From Sepiola atlantica (taxonomy: Eukaryota; Mollusca; Cephalopoda; Sepiida; Sepiolidae): a stretch of DNA of 64,000 nt. The notes beneath the pieces are model-generated. The model had not been told where the DNA came from, searched no databases, and saw only the letters and a list, made by a program, of their open reading frames with translations. Below are positions 22,980 to 33,933 of this stretch, piece by piece. Location: contig OY744529.1 in NCBI GenBank assembly GCA_963556195.1, positions 61,613,580 to 61,677,579 of the forward strand. Direction: 5' to 3'. How positions within the stretch are numbered: the first letter of the stretch is position 1; each line of letters starts with the position of its first letter. The position numbers and the translations under genes are program-made.

Positions 22980-24290
22980 TAGTATATGTTGTTATTTTTT
23001 GTATCTTGGGGGATGGTTTATTATTCGTCTGCTTTGTGTGGTGTTACTGTTTTATATTGTTGTTTTCGCGGGTCGGTTCTGATTATTGGTTTTGGGGCTT
23101 TGTATGATGTTGTCATAATCGATTTCGATGTCAGTCTGTGATTGTTCCTTTGTTTTAAGTAACCTCTTATTTACTTCCCTTCTTCACTGATGACAAGATA
23201 GCAACGAGCTTTAGTTGATTTTGTAATCAATTTGCCTTTTCTAAACAAGTTATTGTGGAATGTAATTCTCACACTATCGTTTGGTTTTCTCTTTTTTCTT
23301 TCTTTTTTTTATTTGTTTTTTAGCTCAGTTAGCTCTCAGGATCAAGGGGACCCCTTCCTGGGGTTAACACTTGATTTCTTTATGGGATACATAGATATCC
23401 GAATGTTCATTTAAGGTTTTCCTCTACTCCCCAAACCTTGAGTTAGTAAAGCAGTTAAAAATATTTAATTTTTCTTTCCTCAATCGACCATTTAACTATG
23501 TTATAGTTTATCTATCTTGTGATCTTTTCTTGTTTTGCCGGATTCCAGGACAAGAATTCATCTGGTCTGGTGGAGTATCCAGCTAAGTGCTGGTACTTGA
23601 GGTAGCATCACTAGAAGATATACCATTCTTTGTGTGTAGTCATGCCGAGAGGATCTTATTTGAGTTTGGAATACTATGTTATTTTTAATATTTGGTCAGG
23701 ATTTACTTGTAGGACGAAGTATTCTTATGTCAGAGTGTCCTGGCGAACTCCTGTACAGAGACCGAAAACACTCGAAGATGGTGTCCAGTAGACATTCAAC
23801 TCTCTCTTTTTTTTTCAATTTTATTTCTCTTCGTTTTTGCAGGTGATGAAGCATTCTACTGGATCCCAGACATTCACCTGCTATTTCAGAGACTCCAACC
23901 GAGAGATCTTTTTTGGGGTTCTAGACGTCTTTTTAAATGCTATTGTTTGGATCTCTCTTGCACTTGGTTCACCGGATATATTCACCAGGTAGTTTTGTTT
24001 TTTTATTATTCTTTTTCATGAGTCCGGTGGCTCCTATGAGTACTGGAATGATTGCAGTTTCTTGTTATGTCGTACATAAGACCTTGGTATTTAGTAATCT
24101 TCTCTCTTTCAGCTATGTTTAAGCCAGTATCATTAGGGGCACTGACTTCAATTAGAGTTGCTACTCTCTCCCTCTTGTTCCATATCACTATATCAGGTTT
24201 AACAGCTCCGCTTTTTAAGTATGTAGCTGTGGGGATTATATAGTCATGGTAGATCAGGGCCGGCGGGACAGTTATAAAAGTGCGTGGGGG
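22980..24290 (-). mobile_element. Retrotransposon 3' end with nuclease-like C terminus
   Basis: On the minus strand, 24280-24130 reads ALIYHDYIIPTA, then KPDIVIWNKRERVATLIEVS, then EREKITKYQGL. In a second frame IPVLIGATGLMKKN follows at about 24055-24010. The PD...(E)V pattern, the tyrosine-rich helix and the GA(T/L)G(L)(M/V) block are the usual C-terminal end of a group of metazoan RT-encoding retrotransposons with a restriction-endonuclease-like fold. One frameshift separates the two blocks. Bases 22980-23830 would be its 3' untranslated tail, and part of it recurs at 19770-19860. The RT domain itself is absent from the adjoining sequence. Confidence 0.55.
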
Positions 24291-24935
24291 GACGGGGGGG
24301 AGTCCTAAAAAGTGGAGGGGTGGCCCACATTGTGCCCAGAATGCCAAATATGGGAATAAATTCAATATCTTGACTAAAAATGATAGTCTGATAGTGAATG
24401 AGGGCTCGTAAGAAGCGGAATGGAATTCTCTTGGTGATAGAAAAATAAAAATAAAAAATATTTCAATTTTTTCGCGTCTGGGCTCAAATTACCTTATTTG
24501 GGCAAACTGGGGGGGAAATCACTGTTTGGGACATATTTTGGTTTAAAATGATCGTCTGGTAGTGGTTGATGGCTCATTAGAAGCGGAATGGAATACTCTT
24601 GGTGATAGATGAAGAAACATTAAAAAAATTAAATTTTTTGGCGTCTGAGCCCAAACTACCATATTAGGGCATTTTGTACCAAAAATACCTTTTTTGACAT
24701 AATTTAGACATGAAATGATCTTCTGATAGTGGTTGAGGTCTTGTTGGAAGCATATTAGCAAGTTGCTTCTGGTAAAAAAAGAACAAACAGAAATTTCAAT
24801 TTTGGCGGGCCTGGGCCCAAATTACCATATTTGATCATTTGGGGCCAAATACACCTTTTTGGACTTAATCTAGACATAAAATGATTTTCTGACACTGCTT
24901 GATGGCTCATTTGAAACATATCAGCAAGTCGCTTC
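24290..24935. repeat. Tandem array of ~167-bp units, four copies
   Basis: The block AAATGAT(A/C/T)(G/T)TCTG, followed by a TGATGGCTC-like run, begins at 24378, 24545, 24713 and 24878, giving spacings of 167, 168 and 165. Each unit also has a CCCAAATTACCATATT-like block. Identity drops between the first two and the last two units, where GGAATGGAAT is replaced by GCATATTAGCAAG. A fifth partial unit (GCTCGTTGGAAGCGTATTA) lies at 25103. This is a small satellite-like array. Confidence 0.85.
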
Positions 24936-25169
24936 TAGTAAAAATGACAAAATTCATGAATCAATTGGTTTATCAAATATAGAGAATACATAAAGTTAAA
25001 AGTATTAACTGACAAGGTGCATATAAAAGTACAAAAGTAAAAAGTATAAAAGTTTAAATGTATTAAGTATAAAAGTATAAATGTATGTATTGGAATTGGA
25101 ATAGCTCGTTGGAAGCGTATTAACAAGGCAGACTTGCATTGTTTCTCTGTTCTTCACTTCAAATTGCGT

Positions 25170-25794
25170 TCATTGGACTTTACTCAAAAGATTCTGTGGA
25201 CAGAAGGACTGGAGGGAGGATGGAATGAATAAATTTGAATATTATGCGGATCCTCAACAATGCGAAAAAAGAATGTATCGATGCAATCCGAAAATCACCG
25301 GTATGTTAATGGATGCACCATGTGCGAGTGGAGGAAATACAAGTAATGGTCCGCTTTGCAACAGATTTTTCAGCCCTCAAAATCGCTTTTACGTATATTC
25401 TCTCATCCGTAACAGCGTCGATCGCAAAAATTTTGAAATGTTCATGAGTAACACCAACATCAACATCATCCTGTCTATCACATAGTTCAAGTGGAATAAT
25501 GGTAACTCGATAGCAAAATGGAGTGAGAGTCCAGTAGAGTCTTGGAACAAGCACGTTAGGTCTTTCCTAAGTGGTCCAGCTGCATTGTCTCGGCAACTGT
25601 CCATCAAGGACAATATTCATGATATACTTTGACGAATGTTAATCATGTCTCACCCTGAAATCGCTTCACGACGACCCCGACCTTACTGTAATATTTGTGA
25701 TGAAACTGGACACACAGCAAGGTCAATCAGACATACCAAGTTGACTGCTTCAACTATGAAACAAGCTCAAATAGATTTATTGTATTATTGACAA
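25170..25794 (+). pseudogene. RAG1/Transib-superfamily transposase, C-terminal remnant
   Basis: The frame from 25225 gives 86 codons with GGNTSNGPLCNRFFSPQNRF, aligning in pattern with the RAG1 'GN.ARK...' helix. After a stop the same frame reads NGNSIAKWSESPVESWNKHV (about 25501-25560). This has the W-(A)SE-x3-E-x-x-NK signature that in RAG1 and Transib carries the third catalytic acidic residue (E962 in mouse RAG1). Next comes SIKDNIHDIL, then MLIMSHPEIASRRPRP and a C-x2-C-x4-H motif (CNICDETGH) in which the expected fourth ligand is replaced by isoleucine. The stretch between NIILSIT and FKWNNGN is shorter than in the superfamily, so an internal deletion is likely. Two in-frame stops (25483 and 25630) make it dead. 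The family assignment is from memory of motifs and needs a search. Confidence 0.55.
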
Positions 25795-26395
25795 GTTTAC
25801 TTTTGTTTGTTCGTTCATTGAACATTTTCTGCAAAATTTTACTTAAATACCGGAAAATTTAAATTTCCCTTGAATAATAAAGAATTTTCGAGAAAATACT
25901 GTGTTTGACTCCTTAATACCTTTTGATTGGTCTCTTTTTAATGATAATAAGTATAAAATCTATTTTGTAGTACACCAGGTCCCACAGTGAGAAATTATGA
26001 GAACGTTTTCAAAAATTATGATTTTTCTGAAAAATTTGGGGAAAATTGACGGGAATTATGTGTTCTGAATAATTCACCCCTACCCGACTTCAAGTTAAAT
26101 TTTTTTAAATTGAATGCAATAAAAGGCTTTTTCTTTCTACATATTCAGAAAAGGGATAAAAAAAAATGCTTTCAGATAGATGTGAAGATCTTCGATTTGT
26201 TTACTGCTTGGATATTTCTTTCTACTATACCATTGATTTGAGGATAGTTTGGGTCTGTATTATTCTTTAGCAAATATCTTAAAATCCATTAAGCTAAATT
26301 TATATCCATTATTGCTGATTTATTTGTTGTTGTTGCTGTTGTTCTTGAGCGAATTATATTCATGCACAGAGCTTAAGAAGATCATGTCTCATCAT
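25795..26395. other. No gene recognised
   Basis: AT-rich DNA between the transposase remnant and the gypsy integrase remnant. No coding or repeat structure was identified. Confidence 0.5.
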
Positions 26396-26399
26396 TGTC

Positions 26400-27125
26400 T
26401 GGTCTCCTCCTTGGCCGTTGCTATTTGTTAGACCTGCAATGTTTCAGGTTTTTACCCCTGACACCCAGAGCAGCAAAGCTCAGTAGTTGCATTCAAAGTT
26501 GAGGATGGTTTGGCCCAAAACATACGAAGGAATGGCGATTTCACATTCCCAGAAGCAACATTGTTATCCACACGCTTGACATGTCCTAGCTTGTCACAAT
26601 AGAGGAAAGAGGCAAATGAATTCTCATGTTGAACCCTTTTGTATTTTCACCAAAACCCTGTTAGTCAGGTAGCTATGACACTATCACGTTGTCACCCCTC
26701 TACCACAGTGAGGAAGGTTGAACTTTAGAGAGCATTGTCCCTAACAACTCTTTGGGGTATGCCGAATTTGGAAAACATTTTTTTTTTTTTTGATGATGGT
26801 TCCTGGTTCTTGTGATCGATGGGGTTTACTATGTCATTGTTCTTGGCATTTATGCCTGGCAAGTCTACATATTCTTCGGCTCTGATTGTGCACTTTTCAA
26901 TTCTTAGATGTTCTGTATGGAGTTTTTGTAGTTTACGGAGTGAGTTAGCTACAATAGTGCATCTGCTTTTGAGAAAAAGGCATTTGATGATTCGTATGTT
27001 TTCACAGATGGAAGCAAAAGATTAAACATAAGATGGACTTTCATCTTTGGAAGACCATTTGCCTTTCATGTATTCAATGAGTGTCCGGATCGCTCTGTAC
27101 GTGTTGAGTTTATTGTCAGAGATTG
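26400..27125 (-). pseudogene. Ty3/gypsy integrase remnant
   Basis: The minus strand around 27090-26850 reads EYMKGKWSSKDESPSYV, then IIKCLFLKSRCTIVANSLRK, then LHTEHLRIEKC and ICRLARH / DLPGINAK. This is the spacer and H-H-C-C zinc-binding entry of a gypsy integrase ('LH..H.GI.K......V.WPGI'). At about 26780-26735 FSKFGIPQRVVRDNALKF corresponds to the core 'F..FG.P..V.SDNG..F', with the catalytic aspartate as DN. The first half of the core is missing, and frameshifts occur. Plus-strand frames here are shadows. Confidence 0.6.
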
Positions 27126-27424
27126 GGTAGTTTCTTAGTATTGAATAAATGTATATTTTCATGTCCATCTATTATTATACTCAAGCTGAGTTTATCAACG
27201 TTTGTTTCCTTAAGGTTTTTTTTCTTATACATTTCAATCACACAAAATACATGCTAAAATATTCCTCACTTAATGATTTTAGTTATGTTTGAAAAAATTT
27301 CCGTTTTAATTAGCCATAATTGATAATAAACTCATCAAGTGATCCATTTCTTACTAACTTTCTATCTATAACTTTCACCCTCTCCCACTGTATGCTTTTT
27401 ACCTGCTCTTATTCTATACGTCGT

Positions 27425-27429
<5 letters not shown>

Positions 27430-27482
<53 letters not shown>
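27430..27482. repeat. (CT)n microsatellite
   Basis: About 26 CT units. Confidence 0.97.
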
Positions 27483-27489
<7 letters not shown>

Positions 27490-27519
27490 GTTTATTAACA
27501 GTCGAAGGTAATACAGGAA

Positions 27520-27770
27520 AGGATACAAAGATTGGAATAGTCCATTATAAAAAAGAGGGAATATCAAGACAGGTATTAGTATCTGTTCTGATACTACACT
27601 TCTTCTTTTCTGTCCTCGGTAAGTGAAGAAGAAATCATTCCAGACTAAGGCAATTTTAATTTTTGTCCCAATCCAAAATGCCCCTTTTATGAGGAGCTGG
27701 ATTTTCTCCACATTAAAAACCGACCTTAGGTCTAACTCTGTCCTCGTGGGGAGGCAAGTAAATAGGAACT
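27520..27770 (-). repeat. Dispersed repeat family G, copy 1
   Basis: Its reverse complement begins TTACTTGCCTCCCCACGAGG and later has ACCGAGGACAGAA. Matching forward copies are at 34680-34865 (METAP2 intron 1) and, partial, at 39440-39560. No coding capacity. Confidence 0.75.
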
Positions 27771-27961
27771 AACTATAGCATACTTTGTCCAGAGAACTTC
27801 ACCAAATGATTGAGAACAGAACTTCTGCTCAGTGAGGGGGGGAAGGGCAGTTGTTCTATTGTGTCGTCAACACATCTGTGGATTAGCACGTTATACAGAA
27901 GTACTTGCTAAAGACATCTTCAGGGCTATATGTTTTTATTTTTATTTTGCAGAGAGGTTTC

Positions 27962-28076
27962 GCCATCCTCCCACATGGTATTCCCACATGATCACCCATC
28001 TGCTACTGGCTAGGCTCAATGGTGCTTAACTTCGGTGATCTAATGAGAACTGGTGTATCAAATGATTATGCCGTAT
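27962..28076 (-). pseudogene. 5S rRNA-derived pseudogene
   Basis: The + strand reads GGTATTCCCACATGATCACC at 27977, then CATCTGCTACTGGCTAGGCTC, GCTTAACTTCGGTGATCTAA and finally TTATGCCGT near 28074. This is the reverse complement of a metazoan 5S rRNA over nearly its whole length, including the box A and box C region, with many substitutions. It is a single diverged copy rather than a tandem gene unit. It may be a 5S-derived SINE head or a retrocopy. A G10 run follows at 28080. Confidence 0.75.
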
Positions 28077-28374
28077 AAATGGGGGGGGGGAATATTTTGA
28101 TTATTTGTATTATACTAAATTGTCTCTTTAAAGCGTCAGTCACAGTAGCAGCGAGTAGTAGCAGCCTAGTCACAAAGTGTGACCGGTTAGTCGCCAGTAG
28201 CACATCCAACCAGCGACTCAGTTTACTCATACCTACTAAAGTTAAACATGTTCAACTTTACTCGCCGGTAGCACGTGATTTCATGATCATGTGATCTAGT
28301 CGCGGCTACTAGGAACTCCATAGTGGCGTAATCTGATCACACGGTCACTCAGTTTGTTTCCCCACAAATTAAAT

Positions 28375-28758
28375 ATGACAGAAAAACAGAATTTGAAGTG
28401 GTCAGGTAATGAAATAGTTTGATTTCTCGATATTTACAGAAACTATGAAGGTTTGTCGGATACAAACAATATAAACTATATGAATAAAAAAACGAGGGGG
28501 CACAGTTTTAAATGTTTAATTAATGAACTAATTGAGGTTGATTTTGAGATTCCTGGCGAAGAGAATTTGAAAAAGAAAATAAAAAACTTGAAGGATGCAT
28601 ATTAAGAAGACAATTAATAAAATGAAGAAATCTATGAAAAGGGGAGCAAGAACTGACGATGCTTATAAACCAAAGCTTGTTTGGTTTGAGAAAGCAAACG
28701 CCTTCTAGAAGAATGTCATCTCTGGAAGAGAATCGCCCTCAAATTTGGTAAGTAGAAA
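28375..28758 (+). pseudogene. MADF-domain fragment (transposon- or host-derived)
   Basis: Starting at ATGACAGAAAAACAG the translation gives NLKWSGNEIV, FLDIYRNYEGLSDTNNINYM, HSFKCLINELIEVDFEIPG and LKKKIKNLKDAY. After a +1 shift at about 28603 it gives RRQLIKMKKSMKRG, then KPKLVWFEKANAF. This is the MADF (Adf-1/Myb-SANT-like) DNA-binding domain: a W and aromatic ladder, the middle helix, and the LK..Y(R) motif. A stop replaces tryptophan after KANAF, and an earlier stop lies after GNEIV. A GTAAGT splice-donor-like sequence follows near 28753. Such domains are found in PIF/Harbinger partner proteins and in host factors. Upstream (28120-28340) is a GC-richer stretch with AGTAGCAG/GCGACT motifs and no gene. 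Confidence 0.6.
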
Positions 28759-28839
28759 AAGTTTAAAAGTTCATAATAATTTCCATTCTTTCGGACTTAG
28801 CATACCCCCTTCCCTTTCATTTATATATACCGTACAGGC

Positions 28840-29895
28840 TGATGGGTTTATACGTTAGACTATTACTTTTCCGACCCGCCTTCCTGATCGTGCGGACCAG
28901 CAAGCCTCACTTTTCGACCTGTTCTTGACCTCACTACCTGAGGCTTGTGTGGCGAATGCCCATAGCCCGCTCGGAAACTCTGATCACGTTGTGGTAATGA
29001 TACTTAAAAACTCACCCAAAAGCTGAAGAGCCGTTGCTCAAAACGACGAGAAACTATGAGCAGGCTGATTTTGAATCCCTCATGGATCACATCAGCAACG
29101 CTCCATGGGGTGAAACCTTCTCACTTCATGCTGATCAGTGTGCAAATGAGCTAACCGAATGGGTCAAAGCAGGCATTGATGCTTATGTCCCCACGCAAAA
29201 ATTCTTCAGCAAACCGCATTCTCCTCAATGGTTTACTTCAGAATGTGCAGCCACTATTGCTGAGAGGCAGAAGGCATTCCGAAACTTCGGCCGCCATAAG
29301 TCTACTATGAATAGACAGAAATTTATAGAGTCAAGAAATGATTGTAAAGTAGTGATAGATGAATCAAAGAGAAGGTATACAGAAATAACCAAAAAACGCA
29401 TTAAGTCACAGAAACTAGGTACTCGTGATTTCTGGAAAATCTACAATAGTGTGATGAACAACTGACAATTCCCCGCTATCAAATCACAACGATGTTGTTT
29501 GCACGGCAACTGATAAGGCTGAACTACTTGCCCATCGGTTCGCCTTAAACTCCACCTTGGACTCAGCAAACCACCCCCTCTCTAAATTCCCAATACGGAC
29601 TGAAGCCACACTTAAGAACCTGGTACTCACCTCATCTCAGGTCAGAGACATCATAAAAAACCTTGACACCTCCAAAGCCTGTGGGCCTGATCTTATACCA
29701 GTAATAGTAATAAACAAATGCTCTGCTGAGTTGGCCCCTGTCCTCTCCAAACTGTACAACAAATGGTTGCTAAATCTTGTTTCTCTGATAGTTGGAAAAT
29801 TGCCTCTGTGATACCAGTCTTCAAGAATTCTGGAGATAGAACTGATCTTCTAAACTACCGCCCAATCAGTCTACTCCCGATCTTTGCTTTAATAT
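28840..29895 (+). mobile_element. Jockey-like LINE fragment: endonuclease end to RT start
   Basis: This copy holds the middle of a jockey-type ORF2. It starts in the end of the endonuclease (FPTRLPDRADQQASLFDLFL and GNSDHVVVM, with the SDH catalytic histidine). The linker follows in the 143-codon frame 29034-29465, including QWFTSECAATIAERQKAFRN and DFWKIYNSVMN. Then comes the RT start at 29557-29811 (LDTSKACGPDLIPVIVINKC) and LNYRPISLLPIFA. It breaks off there at about 29890, just where the copy at 13736 begins. Neither 5' nor 3' end is present, so this is an internal fragment. Confidence 0.75.
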
Positions 29896-29899
29896 AAAA

Positions 29900-31900
29900 T
29901 ATATGTAAAACATCTGATAACTGTTTTGAAAAATTATGCATTATCAATACTGATTATGTTGTCATGAGAATTGTATAAACATTTTTATTTTATAAATAAT
30001 ATTTTAAGATAATTTAAAAACATTTAGTGCTTGTTCTTGAATTGCCTTAGGTGAATAAAACAAACAATGATTTGGGTGAAATATATTGGATAATATAAAC
30101 CTATCCTCTCTTTTTATATTGAAATGATGCATATCAGAAACTGACATAAGATTTTACTTATGATAATTATTTATCTGAATCCGATGTTTTACATTTCCCT
30201 CTTTTTTACATATATTTTATTGGTTTTATTGGTTAATGTTAGTTGATTTTATGATTAAAACTGTGTATAATATGTATTATCGTATCATGAAGAAATAAGC
30301 ATTTTCTTCATTTTCTGTAAAAACAAATTGTTTATGTAACAAACTACAAATTTTGTAAAAATTATCAAAATTGTTTCTCCGAACATTATTTTCTTCATAA
30401 AGTATTTGATTTTGTAAAATGTTGAATTTGCTTTCTGATTGTATTATGTCATTTTATTTTCTGTAATCAAGTAATCGATATAAATAAATTGACTCATGAT
30501 TTTTGAAATATCTAAAATGTGTCTATTCATGGTGAATAAAGTGATTTTTTGTGAATTTAGTTCTTTTATATTTTTGTACTTTTTACATTTGATTTGATGC
30601 AAATAAATCAATTATTGTAAGCTATTTCCTAATATGTATAGTTGCTAATTACTGGACATTGCTAAAAAAATTCTTACTAAAACTTTTCTCTGTAATTACT
30701 ATTTAGTAGTAATTTTGGATTTCGCTTGTCCACCCCTAGCCGTGGACCTCAGTCGCATGTTTGCCAGGCCTGTATTATGAATCGCCTTAGTTTTTATTCA
30801 TTCCTTGCATGTCATTTTCATTGCAATTCGTTCAGATTTTTTGTCAGAGAAAGCTAGTATTTTAACATTTTGATTCAGACTAATAGGGAATAACAATCAA
30901 ATCTTGTTGATTCTGTTATAAAATACATTTTTCATTGCTAATAAATCGCAATTGAATTAAGGTCTGTTACGATATTCAGAATTGTAATTTTAATAACGTA
31001 TTTTTCTTTTCTTATGCTTCTCCCCTACCCAGTTTTTAAATATTCCCACGTGGCATGTGTCTTGCCTTTGCGTGGTTGACTCCTCATGGCTAATTCACAT
31101 CTAAGTTAATTGCTTTTAAATAACTATAATTCTAAATCATCCTATATGGTATAGACTTCAGTTGTAAGAATTATTGTTTCACATTGGCGTTTGTTCACAT
31201 ATTTTTACCAAATATGTATGCTATCTCCAATTTAGCCATTTTTCACTGTCCATGTGCTTTTTGTAATTCAATTCAGTATTTTTATACAGTATTTTTTCTA
31301 ATAGTACATCTTGCCTCATCTCAACATGTGATGCCTACCATTCACGTTATTTTTTGCCGCCTATTTGAAGTTAGGGCACTGTATTTTCCAGATTTAGGCA
31401 CATTTCGCCGTCCATGGCATAGCAAAATCGTTAAAACAGGGAAGTTTCCTACACAGTGTACACCGCTTACATACACTTCTTATGTGCCACAATGCAGTAA
31501 TCACACACACTTACTCGCACAGTGCATATACACATGCATTTCCCACGCACAACAGTAGATATCAACAGCACACTGACTTGTACTCCATGCTTGCTACAGT
31601 GTATAATCACACGGACTGCTGATTTCAACATCACTTTGTAACCGTTCTACAGTACCCACGTGTAGTCAAGTTGAATGATCCTTGGATGTGTAACTACGCA
31701 AAGATTTCACGGGGACCTTTATCATTGCTTTTGTTCCTACCACCCCATCTTAGGTGCTATTTCTTGCACCACTTTTACTTGATGGCAGACTTGCGCAGAC
31801 GAAGACTTACGGATTCTAGCACTAACCTGTCATTATCTAGTAGAAAAGCTTCTGATCAGCTTATTATTATTATTAGCCATGTATTTGTTATTGCTTCTGC
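29900..31900. other. AT-rich intergenic DNA, no gene recognised
   Basis: Two kilobases of AT-rich sequence with scattered AATAAA motifs and short open frames. A frame at 31184-31558 is open for 124 codons, but its composition (cysteine- and histidine-rich, no known motif) does not support a real protein. Confidence 0.5.
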
Positions 31901-31949
31901 GGCTGACCTAACGGACTTAAATGTTGGGATAAAAAAACCTGCTCATTCT

Positions 31950-32235
31950 ATTATGAATTTAAAACCTATATAGACGACATTCTCATAGCTAGCACATCAC
32001 CTGAGGAACATTTAAAACATCTTTGCATTCTTTTTGTATGTTTGCAGCATTATCATGTTGGGATGGACCCTGTTGAATGTATTTTTTGTGCCACAAGTCT
32101 TGTTTTCTTTGGACATGTAATAAGCTAGGAAGGTATTTCGCCCCTTCCTGAAAAAGTCAAAGCTCTCATCGATCTACATCCTCTAGCTTCACTGTGTCAA
32201 TTGCGACACTTTTTTCAACTATATCTTAACATTTA
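31950..32235 (+). pseudogene. Ty3/gypsy RT fragment
   Basis: Reads TYIDDILIASTSPEEHLKHL, then LQHYHVGMDPVECIF, then LVFFGHVIS and GISPLPEKVKALIDLHPL. The YIDD box (both aspartates present) and the 'FLGH.(I/V)S..GI.P.PEK' signature are classic for the gypsy RT palm-thumb. An in-frame stop follows VIS. The fingers domain upstream and RNase H downstream are absent. Confidence 0.75.
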
Positions 32236-32574
32236 CATTTCCTGAAGTAATTAACTACCACTTCTATAATTTTGCACCTGCATGTGTAAAATTCTCCTTT
32301 TGAATCAACCCTGTTCCATTTTTTAAAATATTTGTAATTCTTTCACTTTTCTGCAAATGAACATTTACATTTTTATGCAATAGCAGAACATTTTTCACCT
32401 TTGAACAAATGAACATTTTTCTCTTTTCACTTCAGATTATTACATGTTTGCTTCTTTTTCAGCAAAACAGGACATTTTGCCAACATAACAAAGACATTCT
32501 TGTTCAAATTTATCAATCATATAATCTATTTTTTCATGTTCTTTCAATTGTATTCTCATCAATAAAGTTTCTCT

Positions 32575-32965
32575 GTTTTATTGGCTAAAAGCCTAAGCAG
32601 GAGGTATTGTAGCAGTCACATGCTTGACCGGAAATGCGTTCTTCACTGAACGAGATTCATGCAAGAAATCGTAATTTGTCGCAAAACCCAAATCACGTGA
32701 TCAGCGTGGTTAACCAGTTTGTGACTTACAGCCAACAAGAAAGGATGTGATCCTGCGTTCTCTGCCAAGCCGATGGCAGAGAACATACGAACTCCGAAAA
32801 AAGGTTATTTTGCCTTGTCAATATATATTCAACCCCATGTATAAAGAATGTGCTATTCCTTTGTTCCAGCGAATAAATCTACATATCCCTTTAGTTGATG
32901 TATCTCCTTTATTCGATAAACATACAACAGCTAAAAGATAATAAATATTACAATCAATTTCCACA
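32575..32965 (+). promoter_or_regulatory. LTR-like segment (polypurine tract, TATA-like, poly(A) signal)
   Basis: AGCAGGAGGTA just before TTGTAGCAGTCAC could be a polypurine tract followed by an LTR start. TATATATTC (about 32822) and AATAAATCT (about 32872) could serve as promoter and poly(A) signal. Inside, GTTCTCTGCCA and TGGCAGAGAAC form a small hairpin (32757-32784). The gypsy RT fragment is 350 bases upstream. No second LTR or target duplication was found. Confidence 0.3.
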
Positions 32966-33299
32966 CCTTTAAAAGTATACAGGTCGGTTGAAAATTTAAT
33001 TTTAGTGCGTTTGGTGAAAGTTATTACTTGTAATTTTTTTCGATTTCTCGGCTGTTAACTATACTGCAAGATTACCGTCTCGTTTATTTAACACAAATAG
33101 GAGACCTGTAGCCATTTTCATTTCGTGGACTTTGATTTACAAACAACGAAATGGAATTGAATCACTAAACGGTCTTATATATGTTAAAATTCAGAAAACT
33201 ATACATTTGTAAAACAAACTTAGTACTAAATCAAACTAATATTAACATAAATAGTCGTTATAAGGCCTGTACAAGAAACGCAACTCAGAAATTTTCTTT

Positions 33300-33758
33300 A
33301 AATTCTTTGAGAGTTATTTCCCTTGCAGCGTTTTTACATCTTCCACATGGCGGGAAAAAATAGTCTCTAACCCTAATTGTTTTATTGAAATATATCTATT
33401 TCACCAGCCGAACAGTTTAAAACAATTAAATACAATTCATCCCGCTTACTATAAGCTAAATACACAAAATCAAACAGAAAACTTCATTAAATTTAAAAGC
33501 AAAATAAAAATAAATATTTTAATAATAAGTATAGTAAAAGTAAAACATTAACGTAATAAGTTGAAATACTGTAAAAATAATAAATAATTTAATATATATA
33601 TTGCGAGAAATCGAAAAGTACGTATTTTTGTATGGAAAAACGAAAGATTAAAAATAGTAAATAAATGAAAGTGTCTCTTCTTCGAGAGTAGGAGAACTCT
33701 CACAAACTGAGAGGAGATAATTATTTAGCTAAACTTGCAACTCTCTCCTGTCTTCAAA
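33300..33758 (+). promoter_or_regulatory. Upstream region of METAP2
   Basis: The 460 bases before the METAP2 start codon. GGCGGGAAAA at 33349-33358 matches an E2F-type site in one orientation. No TATA box stands out near a plausible start, and the transcription start is unknown. The last 90 bases (CTCTTCTTCGAGAGTAGGAG onward) are purine/pyrimidine-skewed and could be 5' UTR. All of this is inferred from position. Confidence 0.3.
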
Positions 33759-33933
33759 ATGGTTACCGATCAAGACGAACTTTCTTCCGTCGCTAGACGT
33801 AAGAAAGCTAAACAAGTGACCGTAATGAGTGATGTCAAAACAATCGCTGATGAGGATGATGCTGGCTTAGTTGTTGATGGTGCCGATGCAGCTGCAAAAA
33901 AAAAGAAAAAGAAAAAAAAGAAGAAGAAGGCCG
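33759..33933 (+). CDS. METAP2: METAP2 exon 1 (coding part), methionine aminopeptidase 2
   Basis: METAP2 is a cytosolic dinuclear-metal protease that removes the initiator methionine from nascent proteins. It also associates with eIF2 through its N-terminal tail. This exon encodes residues 1-58: a start in a good context (CAAAATGG), an acidic stretch (DEDD about residues 31-34) and an 11-lysine block (residues 47-57), the first of the two polybasic blocks typical of the family. The donor is G|GTATGT at 33934 (phase 1), completed by exon 2 to a glutamate. A stop occurs if the frame is read into the intron. The N-terminal tail of METAP2 varies greatly between animals, so identification rests on the downstream exons. 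Confidence 0.88.

Noticed and set aside
26960..27030. Plus-strand FTDGSK as an RNase H motif
   Set aside because: The minus strand here encodes a consistent gypsy integrase segment, so the plus-strand match is likely chance.
31184..31558. 124-codon plus-strand open frame
   Set aside because: No recognisable domain, no splice context, and adjacent DNA is repeat-rich; length alone does not support it.
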